Shown here: piece by piece, positions 7,628 to 17,320 of the stretch
Position numbering within the stretch: the stretch's first letter is position 1
Layout: the number at the start of each line of letters is the position of its first letter
From: Clostridia bacterium
Lineage (GTDB): Bacteria > Bacillota > Clostridia > Christensenellales > UBA1242
Length of the DNA: 48,420 bases
Direction of reading: 5' to 3'
Assembly: GCA_028709705.1 (NCBI GenBank)
Contig: JAQVWL010000006.1
Span: forward strand, 1-48,420
Translations under genes and position numbers: made by a program
The notes under the pieces: generated by a model
The model's input: the letters and a program-made list of their open reading frames with translations, nothing else
Databases searched by the model: none
What the model was told of the DNA's origin: nothing

Positions 7628-8251
7628 TTAACACTTCCTTTTTTTTAAAAATTCTCTCACAAGTTTATATGTTTCTTCTCTTGTTTTTGAGCCTGCCACT
7701 TCAAACATTTGCTTTTGATAATATTTTATCAAAGGTTGGCTTTCTTTTGTGTAAATGTCATAACGCTGTTCTATTGCAACTAGATTGTCGTCTGCTCGCT
7801 TTTCAAGTTTTCCGCCACATTGGTCACAAACTGATTTTTTGTAAATAATTTTGTCAAAATTTTTTTTGCATTTTGTGCAAATCATTCTATTTTCTATTCG
7901 GTTTAAAATGTCTTGCTTTGGCACATTAATGTAAATTACTGCATCAATTTGAGTAAGTTTTGAAAGTGCTTTTGCTTGCTCCAATGTTCTTGGAAAACCA
8001 TCAAGCACATAACCATTTTTGCAATCAGTTTGTAACAAGCGGTCTTTGACAAGGGCAATGGTAATATTGTCTGGCATTAAACTGCCGTTGTCAATTAGTT
8101 GCTTTGCAAGTTTGCCAATTTCTGTTCCCTTTTCTATGTTATCTCTAAAAATAACGCCTGTTGAAATGTGGGGAATATTGAACTCGGCACATATTTGGTC
8201 TGCAACTGTACCCTTTCCGCTACCCGGGGCACCAAGTAAAATAATTTTCAT
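7628..8251 (-). CDS. adk: Adenylate kinase
   Basis: 207 residues. It converts ATP and AMP to two ADP. The P-loop GAPGSGKG is at residues 7-14 and GFPRTLEQA marks the core. The LID domain carries four cysteines (CTKCKKNF...VCDQCGGKL), the zinc-binding form of Gram-positive bacteria. I chose the ATG at 8251, 10 bases after AGGAG; an in-frame TTG at 8260 sits only one base from that site. Confidence 0.96.
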   Translation of the reverse strand: MKIILLGAPGSGKGTVADQICAEFNIPHISTGVIFRDNIEKGTEIGKLAKQLIDNGSLMPDNITIALVKDRLLQTDCKNGYVLDGFPRTLEQAKALSKLTQIDAVIYINVPKQDILNRIENRMICTKCKKNFDKIIYKKSVCDQCGGKLEKRADDNLVAIEQRYDIYTKESQPLIKYYQKQMFEVAGSKTREETYKLVREFLKKRKC

Positions 8252-8268
8252 ACTTTTCAATCTCCTGC

Positions 8269-9561
8269 TTATTTTAAAAAGCCTTTGTAAGAACGCATCA
8301 TAAGTTGAGCATCAAGTCTTTTTTCAAATTCAAGGGCGACTGAAACTATAATTAATAGCCCCGTCGCACTGAACGCTGAAACTATTGAACTTGTGGAACT
8401 TGTGTCTATTATTTTGAAAACGAACCCCGGAACCAATGCAATTATTGCAAGGAATATTGCACCGAACAAGGTAATTCTGTGAGATATTCTTTTCAAATAC
8501 TCTGTTGTTGGCTTGCCCGGTCTTATACCTGGAACAAAACCGCCATTTTGCTGTATTCTTCTGGAAATATCTTCTGGATTGAATGTTATTTGAGCATAGA
8601 AATATGCAAAGAACAAAATTAGTAATGCAGACAAAACGATATACGCCCACGAATTTGTGCCTAGCACGTTTGAATACCAATCTGATTCTGGCCAAAAAAT
8701 GCTAGAAATAAGTTGTGGGAATGTTATCAATGCAGTTGCGAAAATAATTGGCATAACCCCTGAACCATTTACACGAACAGGGATATATGTGCTTTGTCCG
8801 CCATACATTTTTCTGCCTTTGATTTGTTTTGCATATTGCACTGGTATTCGCCTTTCGGCAAGGTCAATGATTACAATAAATGTAAAGATTAACAACAATG
8901 CAACCAAGAATATTAAAATGTTCCACAAAAAGTCAATGTTTGTGCCAATTTGTGAAGTTGCAGTCATAAGCGAACTCATTGCTGATGACAAAATACCTAT
9001 AAAAATCAACAAAGACATACCGTTGCCAATTCCCAAATCGGTAATTCTTTCGCCAAGCCAAACAACGAACATTCCGCCCGCAACGAGCATAATTGTTGTC
9101 ATTGTGCCAACAAGCCAAGTTGGAGCACCCGCCCAAAGTATGTCAGGGGTCAAGTATTCTCCAAACGCAACAACAATGCCGACTGCTTGTGCAATGGAAA
9201 GCCCAAGAGCAATCCATCTTGTAATAAGGTTTATTTTTTTTCTGCCTTCTTCTCCGCCTTCTTTGGAAAGTTTTTCAAGCGCTGGAACAGCAATGGTCAT
9301 TAACTGAATAATGATTGATGCTGTAATGTAAGGTGAAACACCAAGTGCAAGCAATGCACCGTTCGCCAAAGCACCACCGCTTACGAAACTTAAAAGACTT
9401 AAAAAGTCGTTTGCATCGGTTGTTGTTTGGAAAATATCAAGGTCAATACCTGGAAGTGGAATCCAACATCCAACACGATAAATAAACAATAAAAGAAGAG
9501 TTAGAAGAAGTTTTTTTCTAACATCTTTTACTTTAAAGGCATTGATTATTGTTTTAAACAT
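8269..9561 (-). CDS. secY: Protein translocase subunit SecY
   Basis: 430 residues, ten predicted transmembrane segments. SecY forms the channel through which unfolded proteins cross the cytoplasmic membrane. Family features are the LLLFIYRVGCWIPLPGID start, plug-region GGALANGALLALGVSPYI, the PVQYAKQIKGRKMYGGQ loop and the PGIRPGKPT loop. The ATG overlaps the rplO stop (TAATG), indicating coupled translation. Confidence 0.97.
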   Translation of the reverse strand: MFKTIINAFKVKDVRKKLLLTLLLLFIYRVGCWIPLPGIDLDIFQTTTDANDFLSLLSFVSGGALANGALLALGVSPYITASIIIQLMTIAVPALEKLSKEGGEEGRKKINLITRWIALGLSIAQAVGIVVAFGEYLTPDILWAGAPTWLVGTMTTIMLVAGGMFVVWLGERITDLGIGNGMSLLIFIGILSSAMSSLMTATSQIGTNIDFLWNILIFLVALLLIFTFIVIIDLAERRIPVQYAKQIKGRKMYGGQSTYIPVRVNGSGVMPIIFATALITFPQLISSIFWPESDWYSNVLGTNSWAYIVLSALLILFFAYFYAQITFNPEDISRRIQQNGGFVPGIRPGKPTTEYLKRISHRITLFGAIFLAIIALVPGFVFKIIDTSSTSSIVSAFSATGLLIIVSVALEFEKRLDAQLMMRSYKGFLK

Positions 9562-10007
9562 TAAACCACCTCAGTTTTTCCACCGGCTTTTTCAATTTTT
9601 TCTTTGGCAGATTTTGAGAATTTTTTTGCTTGAACTATTAAAGGTTTTGTAATCTCGCCATTTCCTAAAACTTTTAAGCCGTATGGTTGCATTTTTCCTA
9701 CTATTCTATTGATATATAAAAATTCTTCTGTTACGACTGTGTTTGGTTCAAGTTGTTCCAAATCTGCAACATTTACAGTGGAATATATTTTTGCAAAATT
9801 TTTGTTGTTAAAGCCACGAATTGCTAGTTTTCTTATAAGTGGTAATTGTCCACCTTCAAAGCCCAATCTAACTCCACCGCCTGCTCTAGAATTTTGCCCT
9901 TTCATACCTCGGCCAGAGGATTTACCTCTTCCCGAACCTGTTCCTCTTCCAACTCTAAACGCTTTTTTGTTTGAACCTTCTGCTGGTTTTAGTGTTTGAA
10001 TATCCAT
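9561..10007 (-). CDS. rplO: 50S ribosomal protein L15
   Basis: 148 residues from the ATG at 10007, which is preceded by GGAGGG at a proper distance; an upstream ATG at 10019 overlaps that Shine-Dalgarno and is unlikely. L15 is a late-assembly 23S rRNA-binding protein. The Gly/Arg-rich N-terminal extension (GRGTGSGRGKSSGRGMKGQ) and GFEGGQLPLIRKL are typical. The stop overlaps the secY start. Confidence 0.95.
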   Translation of the reverse strand: MDIQTLKPAEGSNKKAFRVGRGTGSGRGKSSGRGMKGQNSRAGGGVRLGFEGGQLPLIRKLAIRGFNNKNFAKIYSTVNVADLEQLEPNTVVTEEFLYINRIVGKMQPYGLKVLGNGEITKPLIVQAKKFSKSAKEKIEKAGGKTEVV

Positions 10008-10018
10008 TCTTCCCTCCA

Positions 10019-10201
10019 TTATATTTCTTCAACTCTCACAAGATGTCTTACATGAAATAAACTTCCACGAATTGACTCATTATCTGGGAGAATTCTTGTT
10101 TGATTTAGTTTTTTGAAACCAAGGGCTACCATAATTTTGCTCTGGTTTTTGTTATAGCCAATAGTACTTTTTATCCAAGTAACTTTTAAACTTTTGCTCA
10201 T
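10019..10201 (-). CDS. rpmD: 50S ribosomal protein L30
   Basis: 60 residues, normal length. The sequence KVTWIKSTIGYNKNQ followed by LGFKKLNQTR is the family core. L30 binds 23S rRNA on the 50S surface. It lies between rpsE and rplO, as in the standard spc operon. Confidence 0.95.
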   Translation of the reverse strand: MSKSLKVTWIKSTIGYNKNQSKIMVALGFKKLNQTRILPDNESIRGSLFHVRHLVRVEEI

Positions 10202-10231
10202 TAATTTCTCCTTTAATATTAAGGTTTGACC

Positions 10232-10849
10232 TTAAATTTCTTCAACTGCCTTATTTCTTTTTTCTGCAATTTGTTCTTTGGTTTTTATTTTGCTTAAACC
10301 ATCAAAAGTTGCTTTTACAACGTTGATTTTGTTGGTTGAGCCGTGAACTTTTGTAACAACATCGGTCAATCCCGCAAGTTCCAAAACTGCACGAGCGCTT
10401 CCACCAGCAATCAAGCCTGTTCCTGTTTTTGCAGGAATCATTAAAATTTCTGATGTTCCAAATTTTCCAATAACTTGATGAGAAATTGTTCCGTTAACGC
10501 CATTAACGAGTTGCATATGTTTTTTTGCTATTGCAGTTGCCTTGTCAATTGCAGGAGGAACTTCGCTTGCTTTTCCAATACCAATTCCAACTTTGCCTTT
10601 TTTGTCGCCAACAACAACCATAGCGCTAAAACGCATAGTTCTTCCGCCCTTTACAACTTTTGTAACACGACGAACAGAAACCAAAACTTTGTCTATGTCG
10701 GAAACTTCTTTTCTTCGGTCATCTCTTCTGCCTCTGTTATCTTTTTTAAAGTCTTTTTTAGGTCTTGGTTTTTGATTTGTATTTTCTGCTGTTTGAGCAG
10801 TTTGTTCGGTCACATCTTGTGTGATTTCTTCTTTTAATTCTTCTGCCAT
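10232..10849 (-). CDS. rpsE: 30S ribosomal protein S5
   Basis: 205 residues, longer than the usual 165 because of a charged N-terminal extension (about residues 1-48, first Glu/Thr/Gln-rich, then Lys/Arg/Asp-rich). The conserved part starts at [20 protein letters not shown]; the double-stranded RNA-binding domain and the C-terminal [18 protein letters not shown] segment are intact. S5 helps set decoding accuracy. The extension is probably disordered and solvent-exposed (inference). Confidence 0.96.
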   Translation of the reverse strand: MAEELKEEITQDVTEQTAQTAENTNQKPRPKKDFKKDNRGRRDDRRKEVSDIDKVLVSVRRVTKVVKGGRTMRFSAMVVVGDKKGKVGIGIGKASEVPPAIDKATAIAKKHMQLVNGVNGTISHQVIGKFGTSEILMIPAKTGTGLIAGGSARAVLELAGLTDVVTKVHGSTNKINVVKATFDGLSKIKTKEQIAEKRNKAVEEI

Positions 10850-10857
10850 AATTCCTC

Positions 10858-11226
10858 CTAAAACTTTAAGCCCGCTTCACGAGCAGACTCCGCAAGTGCT
10901 TTAACTCTGCCGATATATAGATATCCGCCTCTATCAAAAACCACTTCTGTAATTTTGTTTTTGATTGCTTTTTCAGCAATATCTTTTCCAACAAGTTTTG
11001 CTTGTTCAGTTTTGTTCAATTTTGCAACTTTTTTTGCCAATTCTTTATCAAGGGTTGAAGAACTTGCAAGAGTTGTGCCTTTGACATCGTCAATAATTTG
11101 TGCATAGATACTGTTCAAACTTCTATAAACATTAAGTCTTGGTCTTTCGCTAGTGCCAAAAATTTTGTTTCTTACCCTTTTGTGACGGGCAACTCTTTCA
11201 ACGTTTTTATCTTTTTTTATAATCAT
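10858..11226 (-). CDS. rplR: 50S ribosomal protein L18
   Basis: 122 residues. L18 binds 5S rRNA and places it on the 50S subunit. Family features are [20 protein letters not shown] near the start and the ending [13 protein letters not shown]. Immediately upstream of rpsE in the spc order. Confidence 0.97.
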   Translation of the reverse strand: MIIKKDKNVERVARHKRVRNKIFGTSERPRLNVYRSLNSIYAQIIDDVKGTTLASSSTLDKELAKKVAKLNKTEQAKLVGKDIAEKAIKNKITEVVFDRGGYLYIGRVKALAESAREAGLKF

Positions 11227-11245
11227 TATAAATTACTCCTATAAA

Positions 11246-11797
11246 TTATTTCTTACCTTTGCCCGCTGTTTTACCAACTTTGTGGATAACAACTTCATCA
11301 TTGTATCTAACGCCATAACCGTGATAAGGTTCAACTGGTCTTAAATCACGAATTTTGGAAGCAATTTGACCGACTTTTTGTTTGTCTGTTCCAGAAATTT
11401 TGATTTCTGTAACAGAAGGACATTCCAATGTAATACCTTTTTCTTCTTCAACTATAATTTGATGAGAAAGACCAAGATTTAACAAAAGTTTATTTTCTTT
11501 TTTTTGTGCTTTGTAACCAACACCTTTGATTGTCAAAGTTTTTGTAAAACCGTTTGAAACACCTTCTACCATATTGGCAATAAGTGCTCTATACAAGCCG
11601 TGTTTTGCTCTAACTGTGTTGATATCGTTTGCTCTTGTAAGTGTAACAATATTGTCTTTGTTGTTAACAGTTATAACTTTGTCAATTTGTTGTGTAAGTT
11701 CGCCTTTTTTGCCTGAAACTGTCACTAAATTGTTTTTATCAACAGTAAGTGAAACGCCTGCTGGCAAAATAATTTCTTTTCTACCTATTCTTGACAT
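11246..11797 (-). CDS. rplF: 50S ribosomal protein L6
   Basis: 183 residues, normal length, made of two repeated alpha/beta domains. It begins MSRIGRKEIILPAGV and has the conserved RPVEPYHGYGVRY loop near the C terminus, which contacts 23S rRNA near the sarcin-ricin loop. Confidence 0.97.
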   Translation of the reverse strand: MSRIGRKEIILPAGVSLTVDKNNLVTVSGKKGELTQQIDKVITVNNKDNIVTLTRANDINTVRAKHGLYRALIANMVEGVSNGFTKTLTIKGVGYKAQKKENKLLLNLGLSHQIIVEEEKGITLECPSVTEIKISGTDKQKVGQIASKIRDLRPVEPYHGYGVRYNDEVVIHKVGKTAGKGKK

Positions 11798-11809
11798 ACT
11801 TTCCCCCTA

Positions 11810-12205
11810 TTACCAAACATACGCAAGCACTTCGCCACCAATGTGATGTGCCTGTGCTTGATTGTTTGTCATAATTCCTTTGTTTGTGCTTAAAATTGCA
11901 ATGCCTAAACCGCTGATAACTTTTGGAAGATTATCGCTATTTGCATAAATACGAAGACCGGGTTTTGAAATTCTTTTCAAGCCTTGAATTGCATTTTCGC
12001 CACTGCTTAAATATTTTAAAGAAATATTAATATCTTTAAACTTTTTGTTGTCTACAACTTTAAATGATGAGATATAACCTTCTTGTTCAAGAATTTTTGC
12101 AATATTCAATTTCTCTTTTGAAAGAGATAATGCAACATCTTCGTGTTTTGCTGTGATTGCATTTCTTATTCTTGTAAGCATATCTGCTATTGGATCTGTA
12201 ACCAT
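11810..12205 (-). CDS. rpsH: 30S ribosomal protein S8
   Basis: 131 residues. S8 binds helix 21 of 16S rRNA. It begins MVTDPIADMLTRIRNAI and ends with IGGEVLAYVW, both typical. In enterobacteria S8 represses its own operon; no equivalent mRNA site is evident here. Confidence 0.97.
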   Translation of the reverse strand: MVTDPIADMLTRIRNAITAKHEDVALSLSKEKLNIAKILEQEGYISSFKVVDNKKFKDINISLKYLSSGENAIQGLKRISKPGLRIYANSDNLPKVISGLGIAILSTNKGIMTNNQAQAHHIGGEVLAYVW

Positions 12206-12215
12206 AATTTCCTCC

Positions 12216-12401
12216 TTACCAACTTGACTTTTTCACTCCCGGAATTTCGCCTTTTGCGACTAATTCACGGAAACAAATTCTGCAAATTCCATATTTTTTT
12301 AATACTGCGTGTGGTCTTCCACAAATTTTACAACGAGTATATTCTCTTGTACTAAATTTTTGTTTTTTCTCTTGCTTTTGAACTAATGCTTTTCTTGCCA
12401 C
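12216..12401 (-). CDS. rpsN: 30S ribosomal protein S14, zinc form
   Basis: 61 residues, the short type Z (zinc) form found in Gram-positive bacteria. The four cysteines are in CKICG and CRICF. S14 assembles late into the 30S head. The short form supports the Bacillota assignment. Confidence 0.96.
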   Translation of the reverse strand: MARKALVQKQEKKQKFSTREYTRCKICGRPHAVLKKYGICRICFRELVAKGEIPGVKKSSW

Positions 12402-12413
12402 TTAATTCCCCTC

Positions 12414-12962
12414 CTACTTTCTAAAAGGCATTCCGAATGCCTTTAATAATGCTTTCGCTTCTGCATTTGATTTTGCTGTTGTAACAAAGTTTATATCAAA
12501 ACCTCTTATAACGTCAATCTTGTCGTAAACGATTTCAGGAAAAAGCATTTGTTCTTTGACACCCATAGAGTAGTTTCCTCTGCCATCAAAAGATTTTTCA
12601 GAAACGCCCGAGAAATCTCTTACACGAGGAAGAGCGATGGAAATCAATCTGTCAACAAATTCGTACATTTTTGTTCCACGAAGTGTAACACGAGCACCAA
12701 TATTCATATTTTCTCTAAGTTTGAAGTTGGAAATTGCTTTTTTTGAAACAGTTGGCACTGCTTTTTGCCCAGCAATCAAAGATAATTCATCAACTGCGAT
12801 ATTGAAACTTTTTGAGTTGTCTTTAACGCTTCCAAGCCCCATATTGAGAGTAACTTTTACAAGTTTTGGAACTTCGTTAACATTTTTATATTCAAATTGT
12901 TTCATAAGTGCGGGAACAATTTCTGTTCTATACATTTCAATAAGTCTATTCTTTTCTGCCAT
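12414..12962 (-). CDS. rplE: 50S ribosomal protein L5
   Basis: 182 residues. L5 binds 5S rRNA and contacts the P-site tRNA. Family features are [18 protein letters not shown] near the start, [17 protein letters not shown], and the ending [13 protein letters not shown]. Confidence 0.97.
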   Translation of the reverse strand: MAEKNRLIEMYRTEIVPALMKQFEYKNVNEVPKLVKVTLNMGLGSVKDNSKSFNIAVDELSLIAGQKAVPTVSKKAISNFKLRENMNIGARVTLRGTKMYEFVDRLISIALPRVRDFSGVSEKSFDGRGNYSMGVKEQMLFPEIVYDKIDVIRGFDINFVTTAKSNAEAKALLKAFGMPFRK

Positions 12963-12973
12963 AACTTTCTCCT

Positions 12974-13495
12974 TTAATTACCCCTGTTTGAAGCCTTGTG
13001 AATTTGTGTTGTTATATTTGCACTTGCTTTTTTGGCACTTACTTTTTCACTTGCTGTTTTTGTTGCAGGTTTTTTTACTGCTGTTGTTTTTGCAGTGTTT
13101 TCAACCTTTTCGGTTTGTTTTTCGACTTTTACTTCTTCTTTCTTTTTGGCATCTTTTTTGACTGCTTTTACAAAAGCCTTGTCAAGACTTGCACCGCATT
13201 TTTTGCAAATACGAGCATTTTTTCCGTCAATTTCTTTTTTTGCTATTCTTGTTGCTTTTCCGCAAGCAGAGCAAATCACCATAAGGTTTGAAATTTGAAT
13301 GCCGGCAGGTTTTTTCACAATCCCGCCTTTTTCTTTTGCACTTTTTGGTTTTTGATGTCTTGTTATTATATTAACGCCATCAACAACCGCTCTGTTTGAA
13401 ACCATTTCTGTTTCCAAAACTTTGCCTGTTTTTCCTTTGTCTTTTCCAGAGATAACAACAACAGTATCTCCCTTTTTAATGTTTAATTTTGCCAT
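12974..13495 (-). CDS. rplX: 50S ribosomal protein L24 with C-terminal extension
   Basis: 173 residues against the usual 100-110. Residues 1-106 are a normal L24 with a KOW motif ([20 protein letters not shown]), an initiator of 50S assembly, and a CxxC...CxxC zinc-ribbon-like pair (C75, C78, C97, C100). Residues about 107-173 are a lysine/alanine/threonine-rich low-complexity tail with no resemblance to L24. The reading frame is continuous into a normal stop, so the tail appears to be real. Its function is unknown; it is probably disordered and cationic. Confidence 0.95.
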   Translation of the reverse strand: MAKLNIKKGDTVVVISGKDKGKTGKVLETEMVSNRAVVDGVNIITRHQKPKSAKEKGGIVKKPAGIQISNLMVICSACGKATRIAKKEIDGKNARICKKCGASLDKAFVKAVKKDAKKKEEVKVEKQTEKVENTAKTTAVKKPATKTASEKVSAKKASANITTQIHKASNRGN

Positions 13496-13505
13496 TTATA
13501 TCTCC

Positions 13506-13874
13506 TTAAATAACCTCTGGGGCAAGAGAAATAATTTTCATATAATCTCTTTCTCGTAACTCTCTTGCAATAGGTCCAAATATACGAGTGCCTTTGGGTT
13601 GCTTTTGGTTGTCGATAATAACTGCGGCATTGTCATCAAAACGGATATGAGAACCATCTTGTCTGCGAAGACCTTTGCTTGTTCGAACAATAACTGCTTT
13701 AATAACATCACCCTTTTTTACCATTCCGCCGGGAATGGCTTTTTTGACTGATGCAACAATAACATCGCCAATGTTGCCACTTCTTCTAAAAGAACCACCA
13801 AGCACACGAATACACATAATCAATTTTGCACCAGTGTTATCTGCAACCTTCAATATTGTTTGTGGTTGTATCAT
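13506..13874 (-). CDS. rplN: 50S ribosomal protein L14
   Basis: 122 residues, normal length. Begins [17 protein letters not shown] and contains the conserved [15 protein letters not shown] segment. L14 forms an intersubunit bridge with 16S rRNA. Confidence 0.97.
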   Translation of the reverse strand: MIQPQTILKVADNTGAKLIMCIRVLGGSFRRSGNIGDVIVASVKKAIPGGMVKKGDVIKAVIVRTSKGLRRQDGSHIRFDDNAAVIIDNQKQPKGTRIFGPIARELRERDYMKIISLAPEVI

Positions 13875-13890
13875 TTTCCTTCTCCTCCCC

Positions 13891-14157
13891 TTATATCGCT
13901 TTTTTTATAATTTCTACAAGTCTGTAATATTTGTCTTTACTTATATGACGAGTTTCCATAATCAAAACAGTGTCGCCTTCTTTGGCTATGTTTTGTTCGT
14001 CGTGAACTTTAAACTTTGTGGTCTTTTTAACAAATTTTTTATAAAGTGGATGTTTCAAACTTGAAACAACGGCAACAACTATGGTTTTGTCCATTTTTCC
14101 GCTACTAACTACCACACCTATTTTGGTTGGTCTGTTATTTCTTAATTCCTTTTCCAT
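13891..14157 (-). CDS. rpsQ: 30S ribosomal protein S17
   Basis: 88 residues, an OB-fold primary 16S rRNA-binding protein. Signatures are [19 protein letters not shown] and [20 protein letters not shown]. Confidence 0.97.
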   Translation of the reverse strand: MEKELRNNRPTKIGVVVSSGKMDKTIVVAVVSSLKHPLYKKFVKKTTKFKVHDEQNIAKEGDTVLIMETRHISKDKYYRLVEIIKKAI

Positions 14158-14166
14158 ATTATCTCC

Positions 14167-14376
14167 TTACACCCTTGTTCCAGAGGCTTTAATTTCTCTT
14201 TCTCTTAAAATTGTTTTTACTCTTGCAATGTCTTTTTTTACATTTTTGATTTGCATATTGTTAGACAAATTTCCTGTTGCCAAAGAAAATCTAAGATTAA
14301 ACAATTCGGTTTTTAAATCTGAAAGTTTTGACACAAGTTCGTTGTTTGTCATACTTTTTATATCAATCTTTTTCAT
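14167..14376 (-). CDS. rpmC: 50S ribosomal protein L29
   Basis: 69 residues, an all-helical protein at the tunnel exit where it helps dock trigger factor and the signal recognition particle. The core [20 protein letters not shown] is typical. The ATG overlaps the rplP stop by four bases. Confidence 0.96.
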   Translation of the reverse strand: MKKIDIKSMTNNELVSKLSDLKTELFNLRFSLATGNLSNNMQIKNVKKDIARVKTILREREIKASGTRV

Positions 14377-14798
14377 ACAGTCGCCTCCTGTGTTTGTCTT
14401 TTAATAAACTTTGTTTTGCAAGGAAGTTTGTGTGCTGCAAGTCTAAACGCTTCTCTCGCTTCGGCTTCTGAAATTCCGTTCATTTCAAACAAAATTCTGC
14501 CTGGTTTTACAACTGCAACCCAAAATTCTGGTGAACCTTTTCCGGAACCCATTCTAGTTTCGGCTGGTTTTTTTGTAACCGGTTTGTCCGGAAATATTTT
14601 TATCCAAACTTTACCGTTTCTTTTTGTATATCTTGTCATAGCAATACGCGCTGCTTCAATTTGATTTGATTTTATCCAACAAGGTTCTGTTGTAACAAGA
14701 CCAAAATCACCATAAGCCAATTCGTTTCCACGAGTTGCAACGCCTGTCATACGGCCACGATGAACTTTTCTTCTTTTAACTCTTTTAGGCATCAACAT
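14373..14798 (-). CDS. rplP: 50S ribosomal protein L16
   Basis: 141 residues from the ATG at 14798, which gives the family start [17 protein letters not shown] and has GGAGG 11 bases upstream. An ATG at 14825 would add nine residues overlapping rpsC and is not supported. L16 organises the A-site region of the 50S subunit. The [20 protein letters not shown] segment is diagnostic. Confidence 0.95.
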   Translation of the reverse strand: MLMPKRVKRRKVHRGRMTGVATRGNELAYGDFGLVTTEPCWIKSNQIEAARIAMTRYTKRNGKVWIKIFPDKPVTKKPAETRMGSGKGSPEFWVAVVKPGRILFEMNGISEAEAREAFRLAAHKLPCKTKFIKRQTQEATV

Positions 14799-14799
14799 T

Positions 14800-15471
14800 T
14801 TAGTCTTGTCCTCCTTTGTTTTCATTTTTCACAGAACCAAGGATTTCACCTTTATAAACCCAACATTTAACGCCAAGTTTGCCATAGTTTGTAAACGCTG
14901 ATGCAACACCATAGTCAATGTCTGCTCTGATTGTATGAAGAGGCAAATTACCTTCCATATAATGTTCAGTTCTTGCTATTGTGTTTGCACCGTCAACAAC
15001 ACCGCTGACTTGAACTTTGCAACCCTTTGCTCCTGCTTTCATAACTCTTTGAAGAGCCATTTTCATTGCTCTTTTAAAGGCAACTCTTTTTTCAAGTTGA
15101 GTTGCAATGCTTTCTGCAACCAAAGTTGCGTCAAGGTCCACTTTTTTAACTTCTTTGATATTAACAACAACATTTGGGCTTGTTTTGATAAGTTTTGTAA
15201 GTTCTTTTTTAAGAAGTTCTGCACCCGCACCTTTTTGACCAATAAGCATACCAGGTCTGCCCGTAAAGATGTTAACAACAACTCTTTTTGCAGTTCTTTC
15301 TATACTTATTTTTGAAATTGCACTTGTGTAATATTTTTTCTTTAAAAAAGTTCTAATTTTGTGGTCTTCAATAAGAAAGTCAGCAAAATCTGCCTTGTTT
15401 GCAAACCAAGTTGCGTCCCAATCTTTATTGATACCGACTCTAAGTCCAATTGGATTAACTTTTTGTCCCAT
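14800..15471 (-). CDS. rpsC: 30S ribosomal protein S3
   Basis: 223 residues. S3 lines the mRNA entry channel and has helicase activity with S4 and S5. The KH domain ([20 protein letters not shown]) and the C-terminal [19 protein letters not shown] segment are clear. It begins [19 protein letters not shown]. Confidence 0.97.
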   Translation of the reverse strand: MGQKVNPIGLRVGINKDWDATWFANKADFADFLIEDHKIRTFLKKKYYTSAISKISIERTAKRVVVNIFTGRPGMLIGQKGAGAELLKKELTKLIKTSPNVVVNIKEVKKVDLDATLVAESIATQLEKRVAFKRAMKMALQRVMKAGAKGCKVQVSGVVDGANTIARTEHYMEGNLPLHTIRADIDYGVASAFTNYGKLGVKCWVYKGEILGSVKNENKGGQD

Positions 15472-15480
15472 TCTATCCTC

Positions 15481-15867
15481 CTATTTCACCACATCTAAAA
15501 TAACTGTGATATGGCAAGTTCTTTTCAAAAGTCTGTCTGCTCTGCCTCTTGCTCTTATGTTTATTCTTTTCATTATTGGTCCAGGACCTGCCCAAGTTTC
15601 TGCAACAAACAAGTCGCTTCTGTTAAGACCTTTGTTGTTTTCTGCGTTAGCAATAGCAGATTTCAACACTTTTACAATAATTTCGCCCGCACCTTGTTTT
15701 GAATTTTCTAGAATTGCAACCGCTTCTTCGGCTTTTTTTCCACGAATATTGTCAAGAACAATTCTTACTTTTGAAGGGCTCATTCCAATATATTTTACTT
15801 TGGCTTGCGGACGATTGTCTTTTGCTTTTTTTCTTTGTTCCGCTTTTTCTCTAATTCTTGTTGCCAT
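15481..15867 (-). CDS. rplV: 50S ribosomal protein L22
   Basis: 128 residues. L22 has a beta-hairpin that lines the peptide exit tunnel. Family features are AKVKYIGMSPSKVRIVLDNI and the hairpin with GPGPIMKRINIRARGRADRL. A short lysine/arginine-rich leader of about 20 residues precedes the conserved part. Confidence 0.97.
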   Translation of the reverse strand: MATRIREKAEQRKKAKDNRPQAKVKYIGMSPSKVRIVLDNIRGKKAEEAVAILENSKQGAGEIIVKVLKSAIANAENNKGLNRSDLFVAETWAGPGPIMKRINIRARGRADRLLKRTCHITVILDVVK

Positions 15868-15877
15868 CTAACGCCTC

Positions 15878-16159
15878 CTACTTTTTGACAGCGGCTGCTT
15901 TTTTGCCACCGTGCCCTTTAAATGTTCTTGTTGGAGCAAACTCGCCAAGTTTATGCCCTACCATTTCCACAGTACAATAAACTGGAATATGTTTTTTTCC
16001 GTTATATACAGCGAAAGTATATCCTACAAATTCTGGATAAACAACTGATGCTCTTGACCAAGTTTTGATAGGTTTTTTACTTTCGCCCTTACTCATTTCT
16101 GCAACTCTTGTTAAAAGTTTTTGAAACACATACGGTTCTTTTTTAAGTGATCTACTCAT
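15878..16159 (-). CDS. rpsS: 30S ribosomal protein S19
   Basis: 93 residues, normal length. It begins [16 protein letters not shown] and has the conserved [17 protein letters not shown] segment. S19 in the 30S head contacts the 50S subunit and the A-site tRNA region. Confidence 0.97.
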   Translation of the reverse strand: MSRSLKKEPYVFQKLLTRVAEMSKGESKKPIKTWSRASVVYPEFVGYTFAVYNGKKHIPVYCTVEMVGHKLGEFAPTRTFKGHGGKKAAAVKK

Positions 16160-16178
16160 TTTTCCTCCAATTTACCTT

Positions 16179-17006
16179 TTAATTTATTCTTTTTACCATC
16201 AATTTTGTTGATGCTTTTTTTCTATCTCTTGTTTTCTTTCCAAGAGTTGGTTTTCCCCAAGGTGTTACTGGGCAAGGTCTGCCGATTGGGCTTTTACCTT
16301 CACCACCACCGTGAGGGTGATCGCAAGGGTTCATAACCACACCGCGAACAGATGGTCTTATTCCCATATGTCTTGATCTTCCTGCTTTTCCGATTGAAAC
16401 TAATTCGTGGTCAACATTGCCAACTGTGCCAAGTGTTGCTCTGCAAGTTAGCAAAACTTTTCTCATTTCACCGCTTGGCATTTTAAGAGTTGCATATTTG
16501 CCTTCTTTTGCCATAAGTTGAATGCTTGTTCCCGCACTTCTTGCAATTTGTCCGCCTTTTCCGGCTTGCAATTCAATGTTGTGAATTGTTGAACCAAGTG
16601 GAATAAAATTAAGTGGAAGTGAGTTTCCAATTTTGATTTCTGCATTTTCGCCACTCAAAAGTGTGTCGCCAACTTGAAGCCCAAGTGGTGCAAGAATGTA
16701 TTTCTTTTCGCCGTCTGCGTAAGTAAGTAATGCGATATAAGCGGTTCTGTTTGGGTCGTATTCAATGCTTGTTACTTTTGCAGAAACGCCATCTTTGTTT
16801 CTTTTAAAGTCAATAATTCTATATTTTTGTCTGTTTCCGCCACCTTTATGTCTTACAGTAATTCTGCCATAAGAGTTTCGACCTGCGTGCTTCTTTTTTG
16901 TTGTCAACAAACTTTTTTCTGGTTTTACTTTTGACAATTCTTCAAAAGTTGCTGTTGTAAGGGCTCGCCTTGCAGGTGATGTTGGTTTGTGTATTTTTAT
17001 TGCCAT
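16179..17006 (-). CDS. rplB: 50S ribosomal protein L2
   Basis: 275 residues, normal length. L2 is essential for subunit joining and peptidyl transfer. The conserved [20 protein letters not shown] segment with the universally conserved histidine is present, as are the RNA-binding [20 protein letters not shown] and [14 protein letters not shown] segments. Confidence 0.98.
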   Translation of the reverse strand: MAIKIHKPTSPARRALTTATFEELSKVKPEKSLLTTKKKHAGRNSYGRITVRHKGGGNRQKYRIIDFKRNKDGVSAKVTSIEYDPNRTAYIALLTYADGEKKYILAPLGLQVGDTLLSGENAEIKIGNSLPLNFIPLGSTIHNIELQAGKGGQIARSAGTSIQLMAKEGKYATLKMPSGEMRKVLLTCRATLGTVGNVDHELVSIGKAGRSRHMGIRPSVRGVVMNPCDHPHGGGEGKSPIGRPCPVTPWGKPTLGKKTRDRKKASTKLMVKRIN

Positions 17007-17016
17007 TTTTCCCCTC

Positions 17017-17319
17017 CTAACTCAAACTCTCGAAGAACGCGATTGGTTTGGAATCTTTTTTCAAGGTTACGATTGCTTTTTTGTAATCACTTGTTCTTCC
17101 AATTGTTCTTCCCGACTTTGTGTTTTGTGATTTTGTGTGACCTTTAACAACCATTGTGTTAACTCTTGCCACTTCTACTTTAAAGATTTCTTCAACTGCT
17201 TTTCTAATTTCAATTTTGTTTGCATTTTTGTCTACAACAAAAGTATAAGTTTTGTTTGGAATGTTTGCATAACTTTTTTCGCTCATCAGAGGTTTTTTTA
17301 TAATGTCATATGCTTTCAT
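17017..17319 (-). CDS. rplW: 50S ribosomal protein L23
   Basis: 100 residues. L23 lies at the tunnel exit and is a docking site for trigger factor, SRP and SecYEG. Family features are [20 protein letters not shown] and the [20 protein letters not shown] loop. Confidence 0.97.
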   Translation of the reverse strand: MKAYDIIKKPLMSEKSYANIPNKTYTFVVDKNANKIEIRKAVEEIFKVEVARVNTMVVKGHTKSQNTKSGRTIGRTSDYKKAIVTLKKDSKPIAFFESLS

Positions 17320-17320
17320 A

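Noticed and set aside
8657-9307. 216-codon plus-strand ORF opposite secY
   Set aside because: Shadow of a well-supported secY.
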